The position numbers and the translations under genes were made by a program. This document shows, in pieces, positions 1-8,131 of a stretch of DNA of 64,000 nucleotides. The DNA is from UBA3102 sp964413055 (GTDB lineage Bacteria; Bacillota; Desulfotomaculia; Desulfotomaculales; Pelotomaculaceae): positions 124,001 to 188,000 of the forward strand of contig CAYPRB010000001.1 of assembly GCA_964413055.1 (NCBI GenBank). The letters run 5' to 3'. Each line of letters starts with the position of its first letter. The stretch's first letter is position 1. Below the pieces are notes generated by a model, which searched no databases, was not told the DNA's origin, and saw only the letters and a program-made list of their open reading frames with translations.

Positions 1-2
1 AT

Positions 3-1385
3 TCTTCTTATGATGAAATCCTGGTAATTGACGGTAGCGGTGTGATCAAACGGGTTAATAAAGCCGGAGAAACCAATTACGGAGTGCCCGTCAGCGATTT
101 AACCGGTAAAAGCATTTTTGAACTGGAAAAAGAAGGTTTCTTCAGCCCCTCGGTGTCCCGGATGGTGTTTGAGGAAAAAAAGCGCGTTACCGTAACCCAA
201 AAAACTAAAAACGGTAAAAATTTAATAGTTACCGGAAACCCTATTTTTGACGAGCACGGCGGGATTGTACGCGTGGTGGTTAATTCCCGGGATGTTTCCG
301 AATTGTTGAATTTACGAAAACAGCTCGCAGATACCGAACAATTGGCCGAGAGCTACCGCCGGCAGTTGTTAAAGTTAAACCGGGAGAAAGTGGGTGACCG
401 TTTGATTGCCCGGAGCGCCCAGATGAAACGTGTATTGGAAATGGTTGACAAGGTGGCGCAGGTGGACTCAACGGTTTTGATTATGGGCGAGCCGGGCGTG
501 GGCAAAGGGGTGATCTCTTCCCGCCTGCATAAATTGAGCAAACGTTCCGGCGGACAGTTCATCACCGTTAACTGCGGAGCTATTCCCGAACACCTTCTGG
601 AAGCTGAATTGTTCGGTTGTGAAGGCGGGGCTTTTACCGGTGCCGGCAAGAGAGACAAAAAAGGCCTCTTGGAACTTGCCGACGGCGGTACGGCTTTTCT
701 CAGTGATATCACCGAACTTCCCTTAAACCTGCAGGTGAAGCTGCTGCGGGTAATCCAGGAGCAAAAGTTGACGCGCATAGGCGGGAGCAAACCTGTCAAT
801 GTGGATATTCGTTTTGTAGCAGCCACCAACCGGGATATTCAAAGCCTGGTGGAGCAGGGGCGGTTCAGGGAGGATTTTTATTACCGGTTGAACGTAATCC
901 CGATTATTATCCCGCCGCTGCGTTACCGGCAGGAGGATATTCCCGCCCTGACCGCATATTTTATGGAAAAGTTAAACCTGAAATACGGGACCAATAAAAA
1001 ATTCTCACGGGAAGCCATAGAAGTGCTGCAGAATTATAACTGGCCCGGAAACGTTTCGGAGCTGGAAAACCTGGTGGAAAGGCTGCAGGTTACCAGGGAA
1101 GGTGATGAAATCCTGGTAAAGCACCTTCCGGAATATATCTTTGAAAGTGAAAGCCGTTTTCCGAACCGGATTTATGTGCTGGATATCTGTCCCTTGAAAG
1201 AGGCCGTGGAAGAATTGGAAAAACAACTGGTTGCCATCGCCTACAATCGTTTGCAAAACACTTATAAGGTAGCCGAAGCGCTGGCGATAAACCAATCGAC
1301 CGTGGTGCGAAAAATACAAAAATATAAAATATTGCCTTTCCGGGAACGGAAAGGTGTCAAACGGAAAAAAAACAAAGTCGATTAA
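3..1385 (+). CDS. PAS / AAA+ sigma-54-type activator, 5' end missing
   Basis: The reading frame is open to the window edge, so the N-terminus is missing. The first ~110 visible residues look like a PAS sensor domain (ILVIDGSGVIKRVN near the start). An AAA+ domain follows, with Walker A GEPGVGKG (nt ~487-510) and the sigma-54 contact loop GAFTGA (nt ~637-654). A Fis-like helix-turn-helix ends the protein (NQSTVVRKIQKYKI). Known members open sigma-54 promoters in response to a metabolite bound by the sensor domain. Two conserved positions differ here: Walker B reads FLSDI instead of FLDEI (nt ~696-710), and the usual GNVREL reads GNVSEL (Ser codon 1056-1058). ATPase activity may therefore be altered. 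Its target is not evident; I saw no convincing -24/-12 promoter nearby. The stop overlaps the convergent downstream gene by 4 bp. Confidence 0.85.
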   Translation, partial: SSYDEILVIDGSGVIKRVNKAGETNYGVPVSDLTGKSIFELEKEGFFSPSVSRMVFEEKKRVTVTQKTKNGKNLIVTGNPIFDEHGGIVRVVVNSRDVSELLNLRKQLADTEQLAESYRRQLLKLNREKVGDRLIARSAQMKRVLEMVDKVAQVDSTVLIMGEPGVGKGVISSRLHKLSKRSGGQFITVNCGAIPEHLLEAELFGCEGGAFTGAGKRDKKGLLELADGGTAFLSDITELPLNLQVKLLRVIQEQKLTRIGGSKPVNVDIRFVAATNRDIQSLVEQGRFREDFYYRLNVIPIIIPPLRYRQEDIPALTAYFMEKLNLKYGTNKKFSREAIEVLQNYNWPGNVSELENLVERLQVTREGDEILVKHLPEYIFESESRFPNRIYVLDICPLKEAVEELEKQLVAIAYNRLQNTYKVAEALAINQSTVVRKIQKYKILPFRERKGVKRKKNKVD

Positions 1386-2224
1386 CGGTTGGATTTTACC
1401 GGCAGGGTAAAAACGGCGCCGCAAGGACAGAAATGGAAACGTTGCCCGAAAATACCCGCCAGGCGGGATATTAACGGCAGTCCCGTGCAGTGATTCGGGG
1501 CCAGGAACTGCAGGTCAAGTCCGCGCAGATAGTCAATAGCGGCTTCCTGCTGGTGGGCCGGTGCGGGTCCCAGGTGGGTGCCGCCAATGATTCCGTAAAT
1601 GCGGTTGACCCCGGTAACTTTCCTGGCTTGTTCCACAATATTGACCAGGCCGGCGTGGGCGCAGCCCAGGATAATGAACAGTCCGGCAGGGGTGACGAAA
1701 TATAAGCTGATGTCATCGTAAAACGGGTCGGGAATTATTTTTTTGTCCTTTTCCAGGCAGAATAAACTGCCGGGTGTGATTTCAAAAGTGGTTTTTCTGG
1801 ATATTTCCCCGCTGAAAAACAAACCGGGTATGATTTCACGGGTTTCGCGGGTGAAGATAAAGTCAGCGCCAAGGTTTTCCAAGGCGTCTTGTTTGAAGGG
1901 TATGCCGATGTAAACAGGGTTTTCCGGTGTTTTATAATGCCGTGCAAATATGCCGGGGTGGGCGTAAACCGGCAGCCTTCCCCGGTGCTGTAGAAATGCC
2001 TGCATTCCCCCGGTATGATCGTAATGTCCGTGACTTAACACCAGGGCATCGACGGACTTTAAATCCACTTTTAAAGCAGACGCGTTATTCAATAAGCTGA
2101 CCCGACCGCCGGTATCGAAAAGGATTTTTTTCCCGCTGTTTTCCAACAGTAAAGATAATCCCCACTCACCGACGACACCTGGTATACCGGCGGTATTTTC
2201 ACACAAGACGGTAATTTTGAGCAT
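1382..2224 (-). CDS. Metallo-beta-lactamase-fold hydrolase (COG1237-like)
   Basis: This 280-aa cytoplasmic protein carries the metal-binding signature SHGHYDHTGG near residue 64 and further conserved His residues (GCAHAG, GGTHLG, NHCTG). That pattern fits the beta-lactamase superfamily II branch annotated as 7,8-dihydropterin-6-yl-methyl-4-aminobenzene-phosphate synthase-like. The exact substrate cannot be told from sequence. A good ribosome site (AAGGAG) lies about 10 bp before the ATG. It is convergent with the sigma-54 activator and divergent from argC. A regulatory link to the activator is possible but not shown. Confidence 0.8.
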   Translation of the reverse strand: MLKITVLCENTAGIPGVVGEWGLSLLLENSGKKILFDTGGRVSLLNNASALKVDLKSVDALVLSHGHYDHTGGMQAFLQHRGRLPVYAHPGIFARHYKTPENPVYIGIPFKQDALENLGADFIFTRETREIIPGLFFSGEISRKTTFEITPGSLFCLEKDKKIIPDPFYDDISLYFVTPAGLFIILGCAHAGLVNIVEQARKVTGVNRIYGIIGGTHLGPAPAHQQEAAIDYLRGLDLQFLAPNHCTGLPLISRLAGIFGQRFHFCPCGAVFTLPVKSNR

Positions 2225-2585
2225 GTTGACGGTCGCTCCTTTGAATTAGTGATTAAATGCTATTTGTAATTTTAACATAAGTCCAAAAAATAATGACGAA
2301 AAAATTTTCCACGGCAGCGGGAAATTGTAATATCTTTTTTTAGCAGGAAGATGCAGCGCGATAGCGAAAATTAATTTAGTTAAAGAACAATGCACGATAA
2401 TACTTATTGACATATCCTTCCAAAAAGAAGACGGTACTTTTTAGTGGGATTTGGTAAATTGATCAATGCGGTTAATTTGTTATTGTATTTCTATACATCT
2501 ATATGTATAATTATAAGGAACGGTTGCCGTTCATGCTGCTCATTGGTTGTGAAAAAATATCTTTTATCCGAGGTGATGTCGCATT
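2225..2585. other. Divergent intergenic region, MBL hydrolase / argC
   Basis: These 361 bp separate the leftward hydrolase gene from the rightward arg operon. The right part holds the argC promoter with a palindrome (annotated separately). Between about 2270 and 2470 the DNA is AT-rich, and I see no gene, RNA motif or clear terminator there. Confidence 0.6.
2483..2511 (+). promoter_or_regulatory. Putative sigma-A promoter of the arg operon with overlapping palindrome
   Basis: A -35-like TTGTAT (2483-2488) and a consensus -10 TATAAT (2506-2511) are separated by exactly 17 bp. The spacer contains the perfect inverted repeat TATACAT-CTAT-ATGTATA (2492-2509), which also reaches into the -10 box. 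A repressor bound there would block RNA polymerase. An ArgR/AhrC-type arginine repressor is the obvious candidate from context, but the repeat is not a clear match to the classic ARG box. Confidence 0.5.
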
Positions 2586-3629
2586 ATGACCGTCAAGGCC
2601 GGTATTATTGGTGCCACGGGCTATACGGGAGTGGAATTGGTCAGGATTCTGTCCCGTCATCCCGGGGTTGAGCTGGTGGGTATAACCTCCCGGAGTTATG
2701 CCGGGATGCCTTTATGGGAGGTATATCCCCACCTGTATAAATATAACGGGATGACTTGCAAGCAATTAGATTTGCCGGATTTACTTGATGCGGTCGAGGT
2801 AGTTTTTGTGGCCCTGCCCCACGGGCATGCCATGCCCGTGGCGCTTGAAGCGGCGCAGCGCGGCAAGAAGCTGATCGACCTGGGTGCCGATTTCCGTCTG
2901 GAAGACTACCGGGTATATGAAGCGTGGTACCGGTTTACCCACACGGCACGGGAACTTCTGGGAGAAGCTGTCTACGGGCTGCCCGAGCTGTACCGGGAAA
3001 AGATTAAAGGTGCCCGGTTGGTGGCCAATCCGGGTTGCTACCCGACCAGTATTATTTTAGCGCTGGCCCCCCTGCTCGAGCACGGGACGGTTGATCCCGG
3101 GAGTATCATCATTGATGCCAAATCCGGCGCGTCCGGGGCCGGCAGGGGACTTTCCCCGGGTGCTCATTTCTGTGAAGTCAACGAGAATTTCAAGGCCTAT
3201 AAGGTGGCCGCGCACCGGCACACCCCGGAAATCGAGCAGGAACTCGGCCGGCTGTCGGGTAGGGAACTTACCGTTTCCTTTACCCCGCACCTGTTACCCA
3301 TGGTCAGGGGGATGCTGAGTACGATTTATGCCGGGTTGCATAATTCTTTAACGAGTACAGAAATCAGGGAGATTTATTCCGAATACTACCGGGACGAGTT
3401 TTTTGTGCGGGTGCTGCCGGAGGGGGTGCTGCCCCAGACCAAATGGGTGGCCGGTACCAATCACTGTGACCTGGGAATTACCGTGGATGCACGTACCGGA
3501 CGGGTAATTATCATGTCTGCCGTTGATAACCTGGTCAAGGGTGCTTCCGGGCAGGCAGTGCAAAACCTGAATATTGTTTGCGGTTTTCCTGAAGAAACCG
3601 CGCTGGACGGCCCCGGGCTTTACCCGTAG
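2586..3629 (+). CDS. argC: N-acetyl-gamma-glutamyl-phosphate reductase
   Basis: ArgC catalyses the NADPH-dependent reduction of N-acetylglutamyl-5-phosphate to the semialdehyde, the third step of arginine synthesis. The N-terminal Rossmann signature GIIGATGYTGVELVRIL and the active-site segment VANPGCYPTS, with the catalytic Cys, are both present. The length of 347 aa is normal for the family. The ATG start lies downstream of GAGGTGAT. It is the first gene of a tightly packed operon with argJ, argB and argD, and the argJ start follows its stop by 34 bp. Confidence 0.97.
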   Translation: MTVKAGIIGATGYTGVELVRILSRHPGVELVGITSRSYAGMPLWEVYPHLYKYNGMTCKQLDLPDLLDAVEVVFVALPHGHAMPVALEAAQRGKKLIDLGADFRLEDYRVYEAWYRFTHTARELLGEAVYGLPELYREKIKGARLVANPGCYPTSIILALAPLLEHGTVDPGSIIIDAKSGASGAGRGLSPGAHFCEVNENFKAYKVAAHRHTPEIEQELGRLSGRELTVSFTPHLLPMVRGMLSTIYAGLHNSLTSTEIREIYSEYYRDEFFVRVLPEGVLPQTKWVAGTNHCDLGITVDARTGRVIIMSAVDNLVKGASGQAVQNLNIVCGFPEETALDGPGLYP

Positions 3630-3663
3630 TAGGGGAGGAGTTTTTCGTGCCGGAGGTATCGAG

Positions 3664-4887
3664 ATGGAAGAAAAAACGTTGAATTTGAAGCATTTACCCG
3701 GCGGAGTAACTGCGGCAAAGGGTTTTCGGGCCGGTGCCGCGGCCGCCGCTGTTAAAAGAAAAGACCGGTTGGACGTAGCGGTGATTTATTCTACAGTCCC
3801 GGCGGCTGCAGCCGGGATTTTTACCTTGAATAAGGTAAAAGCCGCCCCGCTGCTGCTTTCCATGAAACATTTAGCCGGCGGCAGGGCACGCGCCGTGGTC
3901 GCAAACAGCGGTAATGCCAATGCCTGCAACGGGACACAGGGTTGGCGGGATGCCCTGGCCATGGCGGCAGAAACAGCAGAAGCACTGGGTATATCTGAAG
4001 AACACGTCCTGGTGGCGTCTACCGGTGTGATCGGGAAGCAAATGCCTTTGGAAAGGGTTTTGCCGGGGATCCGGTCTGCCGCCGGCGGGCTTTCCGGTGA
4101 CGGTGGTGCTTTGGCCGCGCGGGCGATCATGACCACCGACACGTACCCCAAGGAAGTCGCGGTACGATTGGAACTGGGGGGCAGGGAGGTTACCGTCGGC
4201 GGTATGGCCAAGGGTTCGGGGATGGTTCACCCGAACCTGGCGACCATGCTGGCTTTTGTTACGACGGATGCGGCGATAACACCTCAATGCTTAAAGCAGG
4301 CCTTAGAGTACGCGGGCGTCCGCAGCTTCAACATGATTACCGTCGACGGGGACACCAGTACCAACGACATGGCCGTGATCATGGCCAACGGGCGGGCCGG
4401 AAACCCGGAAATTTCCGGGGAGGGACCGGATTTTACCAGGTTCCGGGAAGCGTTGACGGTGGTTTGCACCAAGCTGGCGGTGGACATTGCCCGGGACGGT
4501 GAGGGAGCGACCAGGCTGCTCGAGGTTGAGGTGCGGAACGCCGCCACCCGGGAGGATGCCCGCTTCGCGGCCAGGACGGTGGCAGGTTCCAACCTGGTTA
4601 AGGCCGCAATATTCGGACGGGATGCCAATTGGGGGCGGATTCTCTGCGCCGCCGGGTATTCCGGGGCAAATTTCACCCCGGACAAGGTTGATATCTTTCT
4701 GGGCGGGGAACAGGTGGCCCGGAACGGGGGCGCACTGGCATTCAGCGAGGAGCGCGCCGGGGAAATTCTCGGCAGGGACCGGGTGAAAATCACTATTGAT
4801 TTCAAGGAAGGAAATTGCGGCGCCACCGCCTGGGGCTGCGATCTTTCTTACGATTACGTCAGGATTAACGCGGATTACCGTACTTGA
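3664..4887 (+). CDS. argJ: Bifunctional ornithine acetyltransferase / N-acetylglutamate synthase
   Basis: ArgJ recycles the acetyl group from N-acetylornithine to glutamate and in many bacteria also makes N-acetylglutamate from acetyl-CoA. The self-cleavage site of the Ntn-like fold is visible as GMVHPNLATML (cut between Ala and Thr, Thr becoming the nucleophile). Further upstream, ANSGNANACNG and STGVIG are typical ArgJ motifs. The ATG at 3664 was chosen because GGAGG lies just before it and the protein starts as family members do; the frame runs further upstream but overlaps argC. Length is 407 aa. Confidence 0.95.
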   Translation: MEEKTLNLKHLPGGVTAAKGFRAGAAAAAVKRKDRLDVAVIYSTVPAAAAGIFTLNKVKAAPLLLSMKHLAGGRARAVVANSGNANACNGTQGWRDALAMAAETAEALGISEEHVLVASTGVIGKQMPLERVLPGIRSAAGGLSGDGGALAARAIMTTDTYPKEVAVRLELGGREVTVGGMAKGSGMVHPNLATMLAFVTTDAAITPQCLKQALEYAGVRSFNMITVDGDTSTNDMAVIMANGRAGNPEISGEGPDFTRFREALTVVCTKLAVDIARDGEGATRLLEVEVRNAATREDARFAARTVAGSNLVKAAIFGRDANWGRILCAAGYSGANFTPDKVDIFLGGEQVARNGGALAFSEERAGEILGRDRVKITIDFKEGNCGATAWGCDLSYDYVRINADYRT

Positions 4888-4911
4888 CGGTTTGAAGGCA
4901 AGGAGGTCATA

Positions 4912-5802
4912 TTGTTGTCGACGGCATGGGAAAAAGCGGCGGTCCTGGTTGAGGCCCTGCCATATATTAAGAAGTTTTACGGAAAAACCGTGGTCATTAA
5001 GTACGGCGGTAACGCCATGTTGAATGATGAACTTAAAGAAGCCGTTCTCACGGACGCGGTACTGATGAAGTACGTGGGCATGAACCCGGTAATCGTGCAC
5101 GGGGGCGGCCCGGGGATCACCGAAATGCTCAAGCGGGTGGGTAAGGATTCCAGCTTTGTGGACGGCCTGCGGGTTACCGACGGCGAGACCATGGAAATAG
5201 TGGAAATGGTCCTGGTCGGTAAGATTAACAAAGAAATTGTCGCCCGGCTTAACCGGATTGGAGGCAAGGCAGTAGGTCTTTCCGGCAAGGACGCCAATCT
5301 CTTTCAGGCGGTAAAAAAGTACCGTAAGGTCCGTAACGGTGAAGGTGAGGAAGAAATGGCCGATATCGGTTTTGTGGGCGATATCAGCCGGGTGCAGACG
5401 GATATTGTCAATACCCTCATCGGTGAGGGTTATATTCCGGTGGTGGCCCCGGTGGCCGTGGGACCGGAGGGGGAGGGTTACAACGTCAACGCCGATTACG
5501 CGGCGGGGATGCTGGCAGCCTCCCTTCAGGCCGATAAGCTGATTATTCTTACTGATGTCGAAGGGATTCTGGCCCGGCGCGACGAGCCGGGTTCGCTGAT
5601 TTCCGTTTTGCGGGCGGATGACGTACCAGGCCTGCTTGACCGGGGTAAAATTGAGGGCGGGATGATTCCCAAAGTGGAATGCTGCCTGAAGGCTCTGGCG
5701 GGAGGAGTGCGGAATACCCATATTTTGGACGGCCGGGTGTCCCACTCCATCCTGCTGGAGATTTTTACCGACCAGGGTGTCGGCACCATGGTGCAAAAAT
5801 AA
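4912..5802 (+). CDS. argB: Acetylglutamate kinase
   Basis: ArgB phosphorylates N-acetylglutamate, usually the arginine-inhibited step of the cyclic pathway. The amino-acid-kinase fold is evident from VVIKYGGNAM, HGGGPGITEML and the C-terminal ILTDVEGIL and KIEGGMIPKV segments. The start is a TTG (4912, or 4915 in the same frame) after AAGGAGG. Length is 296 aa. An Arg-sensing N-terminal helix (WEKAAVLVEALPYIKKF) is present, so feedback inhibition by arginine is likely by family knowledge. It follows argJ by 24 bp. Confidence 0.95.
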   Translation: MLSTAWEKAAVLVEALPYIKKFYGKTVVIKYGGNAMLNDELKEAVLTDAVLMKYVGMNPVIVHGGGPGITEMLKRVGKDSSFVDGLRVTDGETMEIVEMVLVGKINKEIVARLNRIGGKAVGLSGKDANLFQAVKKYRKVRNGEGEEEMADIGFVGDISRVQTDIVNTLIGEGYIPVVAPVAVGPEGEGYNVNADYAAGMLAASLQADKLIILTDVEGILARRDEPGSLISVLRADDVPGLLDRGKIEGGMIPKVECCLKALAGGVRNTHILDGRVSHSILLEIFTDQGVGTMVQK

Positions 5803-5837
5803 GGTTTATTTTCAGATCCGGGAAGGGGTTGAACCGT

Positions 5838-7043
5838 GTGCATACCAAGGAAATAATTAAATTAAGCGACCAATACCTGATGCGTAATTACGGCCGGATC
5901 CCCCTGGCGCCGGTAAAGGGTAAGGGCGCCGTTATATGGGATGCGGAAGGAAAGGAATATTTGGACTTTGTCAGCGGCATTGCCGTCAACTCTCTGGGGC
6001 ATTGCCACCCGGCAGTGGTGGAAGCGGTTACCCGCCAGGTGCAAAAAATGCTCCACTGTTCCAACCTGTACTATATAGAGACACAGGCTCTTTTGGCCGA
6101 ACGGCTGGTCAAAAACAGCGCCATGGACCGGGTTTTTTTCTGTAACAGCGGCGCGGAGGCCAATGAGGCGGCGATCAAACTGGCCCGTAAGTACGCCAAG
6201 AAAAAATACGGGCCGGAAAAGGTGGAGATCGTCACCACCCTGAACTCCTTCCACGGGCGCACTCTGGCTGCAATTACCGCCACCGGGCAGCCCAAGTACC
6301 AGCAGGGATTTGAACCGCTGCCGGTTGGTTTTAAGTACGTACCGTTTAATGATCTGGATGCCCTGGAGCAAGCGGTGGGACCGGCTACCTGCGCGGTCAT
6401 GCTGGAGCCGGTACAAGGTGAAGGGGGAGTTTACCCGGCTTCGCGCTACTATCTGGAAGGGGCGCAAATGCTTTGCCGGGAACACGGGGCGCTGTTGATA
6501 TTCGATGAAGTGCAGACAGGCCTCGGCCGGACCGGCCATTTTCTGGCCTGCCAGCATTACGGGGTGGAACCCGATATCCTTACCCTGGCCAAGGCTTTGG
6601 GCGGCGGTTTGCCCATCGGCGCCATGCTCGCCGCCAAGGGAGCCGCAACCACCTTTGAGCCGGGGGATCATGCTTCCACCTTCGGCGGCAACCCGCTGGC
6701 CTGCGCTGCCGCCCTGGCCGTAGTGGAAGAAATGCTTAATCACGGGGTAGTGCAAAACGCTGCCCGGGTCGGGGCTTACTTCTATGACCGGCTGCACCGG
6801 TTAGCCGGAAAATATGATTGCGTCAAGGAAGTAAGGGGATTGGGCCTGATGTTGGGAATGGAACTTGCCACGGCAGGTGGAAATATTGTAAATACCTGCC
6901 TGGAGCAGGGCTTGTTAATAAATTGTGTCAACAACTGTGTTTTACGGTTTGTACCGCCCTTGATTATAACACAAGAGGATGTGGACCGGGCCGTGGAGAT
7001 CCTGGACCGGGTCATGTTTGAGTCCCGGCCGGAAAAAAAGTGA
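5838..7043 (+). CDS. argD: Acetylornithine aminotransferase
   Basis: ArgD is a class-III PLP aminotransferase converting N-acetylglutamate semialdehyde to N-acetylornithine. Conserved features are FCNSGAEANEAAIKLARKY, IFDEVQTGLGRTG, and the PLP Lys in LAKALGGGLPIGAM. The GTG at 5838 (VHTKEIIKLSDQYLMRNY) is preceded by AAGGGG and gives a family-typical 401 aa. The frame is open further upstream but that part overlaps argB. It lies 35 bp after argB, so the two are surely co-transcribed. Confidence 0.95.
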   Translation: MHTKEIIKLSDQYLMRNYGRIPLAPVKGKGAVIWDAEGKEYLDFVSGIAVNSLGHCHPAVVEAVTRQVQKMLHCSNLYYIETQALLAERLVKNSAMDRVFFCNSGAEANEAAIKLARKYAKKKYGPEKVEIVTTLNSFHGRTLAAITATGQPKYQQGFEPLPVGFKYVPFNDLDALEQAVGPATCAVMLEPVQGEGGVYPASRYYLEGAQMLCREHGALLIFDEVQTGLGRTGHFLACQHYGVEPDILTLAKALGGGLPIGAMLAAKGAATTFEPGDHASTFGGNPLACAAALAVVEEMLNHGVVQNAARVGAYFYDRLHRLAGKYDCVKEVRGLGLMLGMELATAGGNIVNTCLEQGLLINCVNNCVLRFVPPLIITQEDVDRAVEILDRVMFESRPEKK

Positions 7044-7151
7044 CCTGGCTATAAATGAATTAATTTAGAATATATGGTATTACCAGTTAGAATGTGGAAT
7101 TAAATCGTAAAGGGTTAGCATGTAGAATTTTATGGAAGAAGTGATTATTGC
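7044..7151 (+). promoter_or_regulatory. argD-argF gap with three TAGAAT repeats
   Basis: This 108-bp AT-rich spacer is the only sizeable break inside the arg operon. It contains three similar words: TTAGAAT near 7066 and 7087, and GTAGAAT near 7121. They could be binding sites or -10-like elements of an internal promoter for argF. No matching -35 boxes are convincing, so the function is open. Confidence 0.25.
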
Positions 7152-8096
7152 ATGCCGGGGGAAAACGCCTTAAAGTTAAAAGGACGGGACCTGTTAAGTT
7201 TGCATGAATTGACACCTGGAGAAGTGGCGGCCGTGCTCGAGTTAGCCGGGGAACTGAAAGAGAGACCGCAAAGCAACAGGTTCCACCGCTGTCTGGAAGG
7301 AAAGACCCTGGGTCTGATTTTTGAAAAATCTTCTACCCGGACCAGGGTTTCTTTCGAAGTGGCCATGTACCAACTGGGCGGTTACCCGCTGTACATGAAC
7401 ACAAAAGACCTGCAGTTGAAGCGTGGTGAAAGCATCGCCGATACCGCCAGGGTGCTTTCCCGCTTTCTGGACGGGATTATGATCCGTACTTACGCACAGA
7501 CGGATGTGGAAGAGTTGGCCAGATACGCCGATGTTCCGGTAATTAACGGGCTTTCGGACCTGCTGCATCCCTGCCAGGTTCTGGCCGACCTGCAGACCGT
7601 CCAGGAAAGGAAAGGCAGGTTGGCCGGGCTTAAACTGGCTTACGTGGGGGACGGCAACAACGTCTGTCATTCATTGATGTTCGGCTGCGCCAAAACCGGC
7701 CTGGACATCAGTGTGGCCGCCCCGGACGGGTACCGGCCTGAAGATAAAATGGTGCGCCTGGCCAGGGAGGATGCGGAGCTTACCGGAACCAAGGTCGAAA
7801 TATTTACCGATCCGGCGGAAGCTGTGTCCGGAGCGGATGTGGTGGTAACGGATGTCTGGACCAGTATGGGACAGGAAGAAAAAAGAGCCGAACGCCTGAA
7901 GGTGTTTGCTCCTTATCAAGTTAATAAAGGACTGGTTGCTTTCGCCAAGCCGGACTTCATATTTCTTCATTGTCTGCCGGCGCACCGGGGGGAAGAGGTA
8001 ACGGCGGAGATTATTGACGGTCCCCACTCGGCAGTATGGGATGAGGCTGAAAACCGCCTGCACGCCCAGAAGGCGGTACTGGCGTTGTTGCTATAG
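7152..8096 (+). CDS. argF: Ornithine carbamoyltransferase
   Basis: ArgF joins carbamoyl phosphate and ornithine to citrulline. The carbamoyl-phosphate loop SSTRTR and the ornithine-side motif HCLPAHRGEEV identify it as an ornithine rather than aspartate carbamoyltransferase. HPCQ appears as LLHPCQVLADL. Length is 314 aa, normal for the anabolic enzyme. The ATG is preceded only by a weak AGAAGTG. Genes for carbamoyl-phosphate synthetase are not in the window. Confidence 0.95.
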   Translation: MPGENALKLKGRDLLSLHELTPGEVAAVLELAGELKERPQSNRFHRCLEGKTLGLIFEKSSTRTRVSFEVAMYQLGGYPLYMNTKDLQLKRGESIADTARVLSRFLDGIMIRTYAQTDVEELARYADVPVINGLSDLLHPCQVLADLQTVQERKGRLAGLKLAYVGDGNNVCHSLMFGCAKTGLDISVAAPDGYRPEDKMVRLAREDAELTGTKVEIFTDPAEAVSGADVVVTDVWTSMGQEEKRAERLKVFAPYQVNKGLVAFAKPDFIFLHCLPAHRGEEVTAEIIDGPHSAVWDEAENRLHAQKAVLALLL

Positions 8097-8131
8097 CAAT
8101 GATTAACTTATCAAGAAGGAGGATTCGCAGC

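Noticed and set aside
2320..2345. Possible -24/-12 promoter for the sigma-54-type activator
   Set aside because: GG is present but the required GC at the -12 position is not (TT instead).
4303..5796. 497-codon open frame on the minus strand across argJ-argB
   Set aside because: It lies antisense to two certain arg genes, has low-complexity His/Pro/Gly-rich sequence typical of a GC-rich mirror frame, and no ribosome site.
5862..6797. 311-codon minus-strand frame opposite argD
   Set aside because: Mirror frame of a conserved gene; composition is not protein-like and no family motif is visible.
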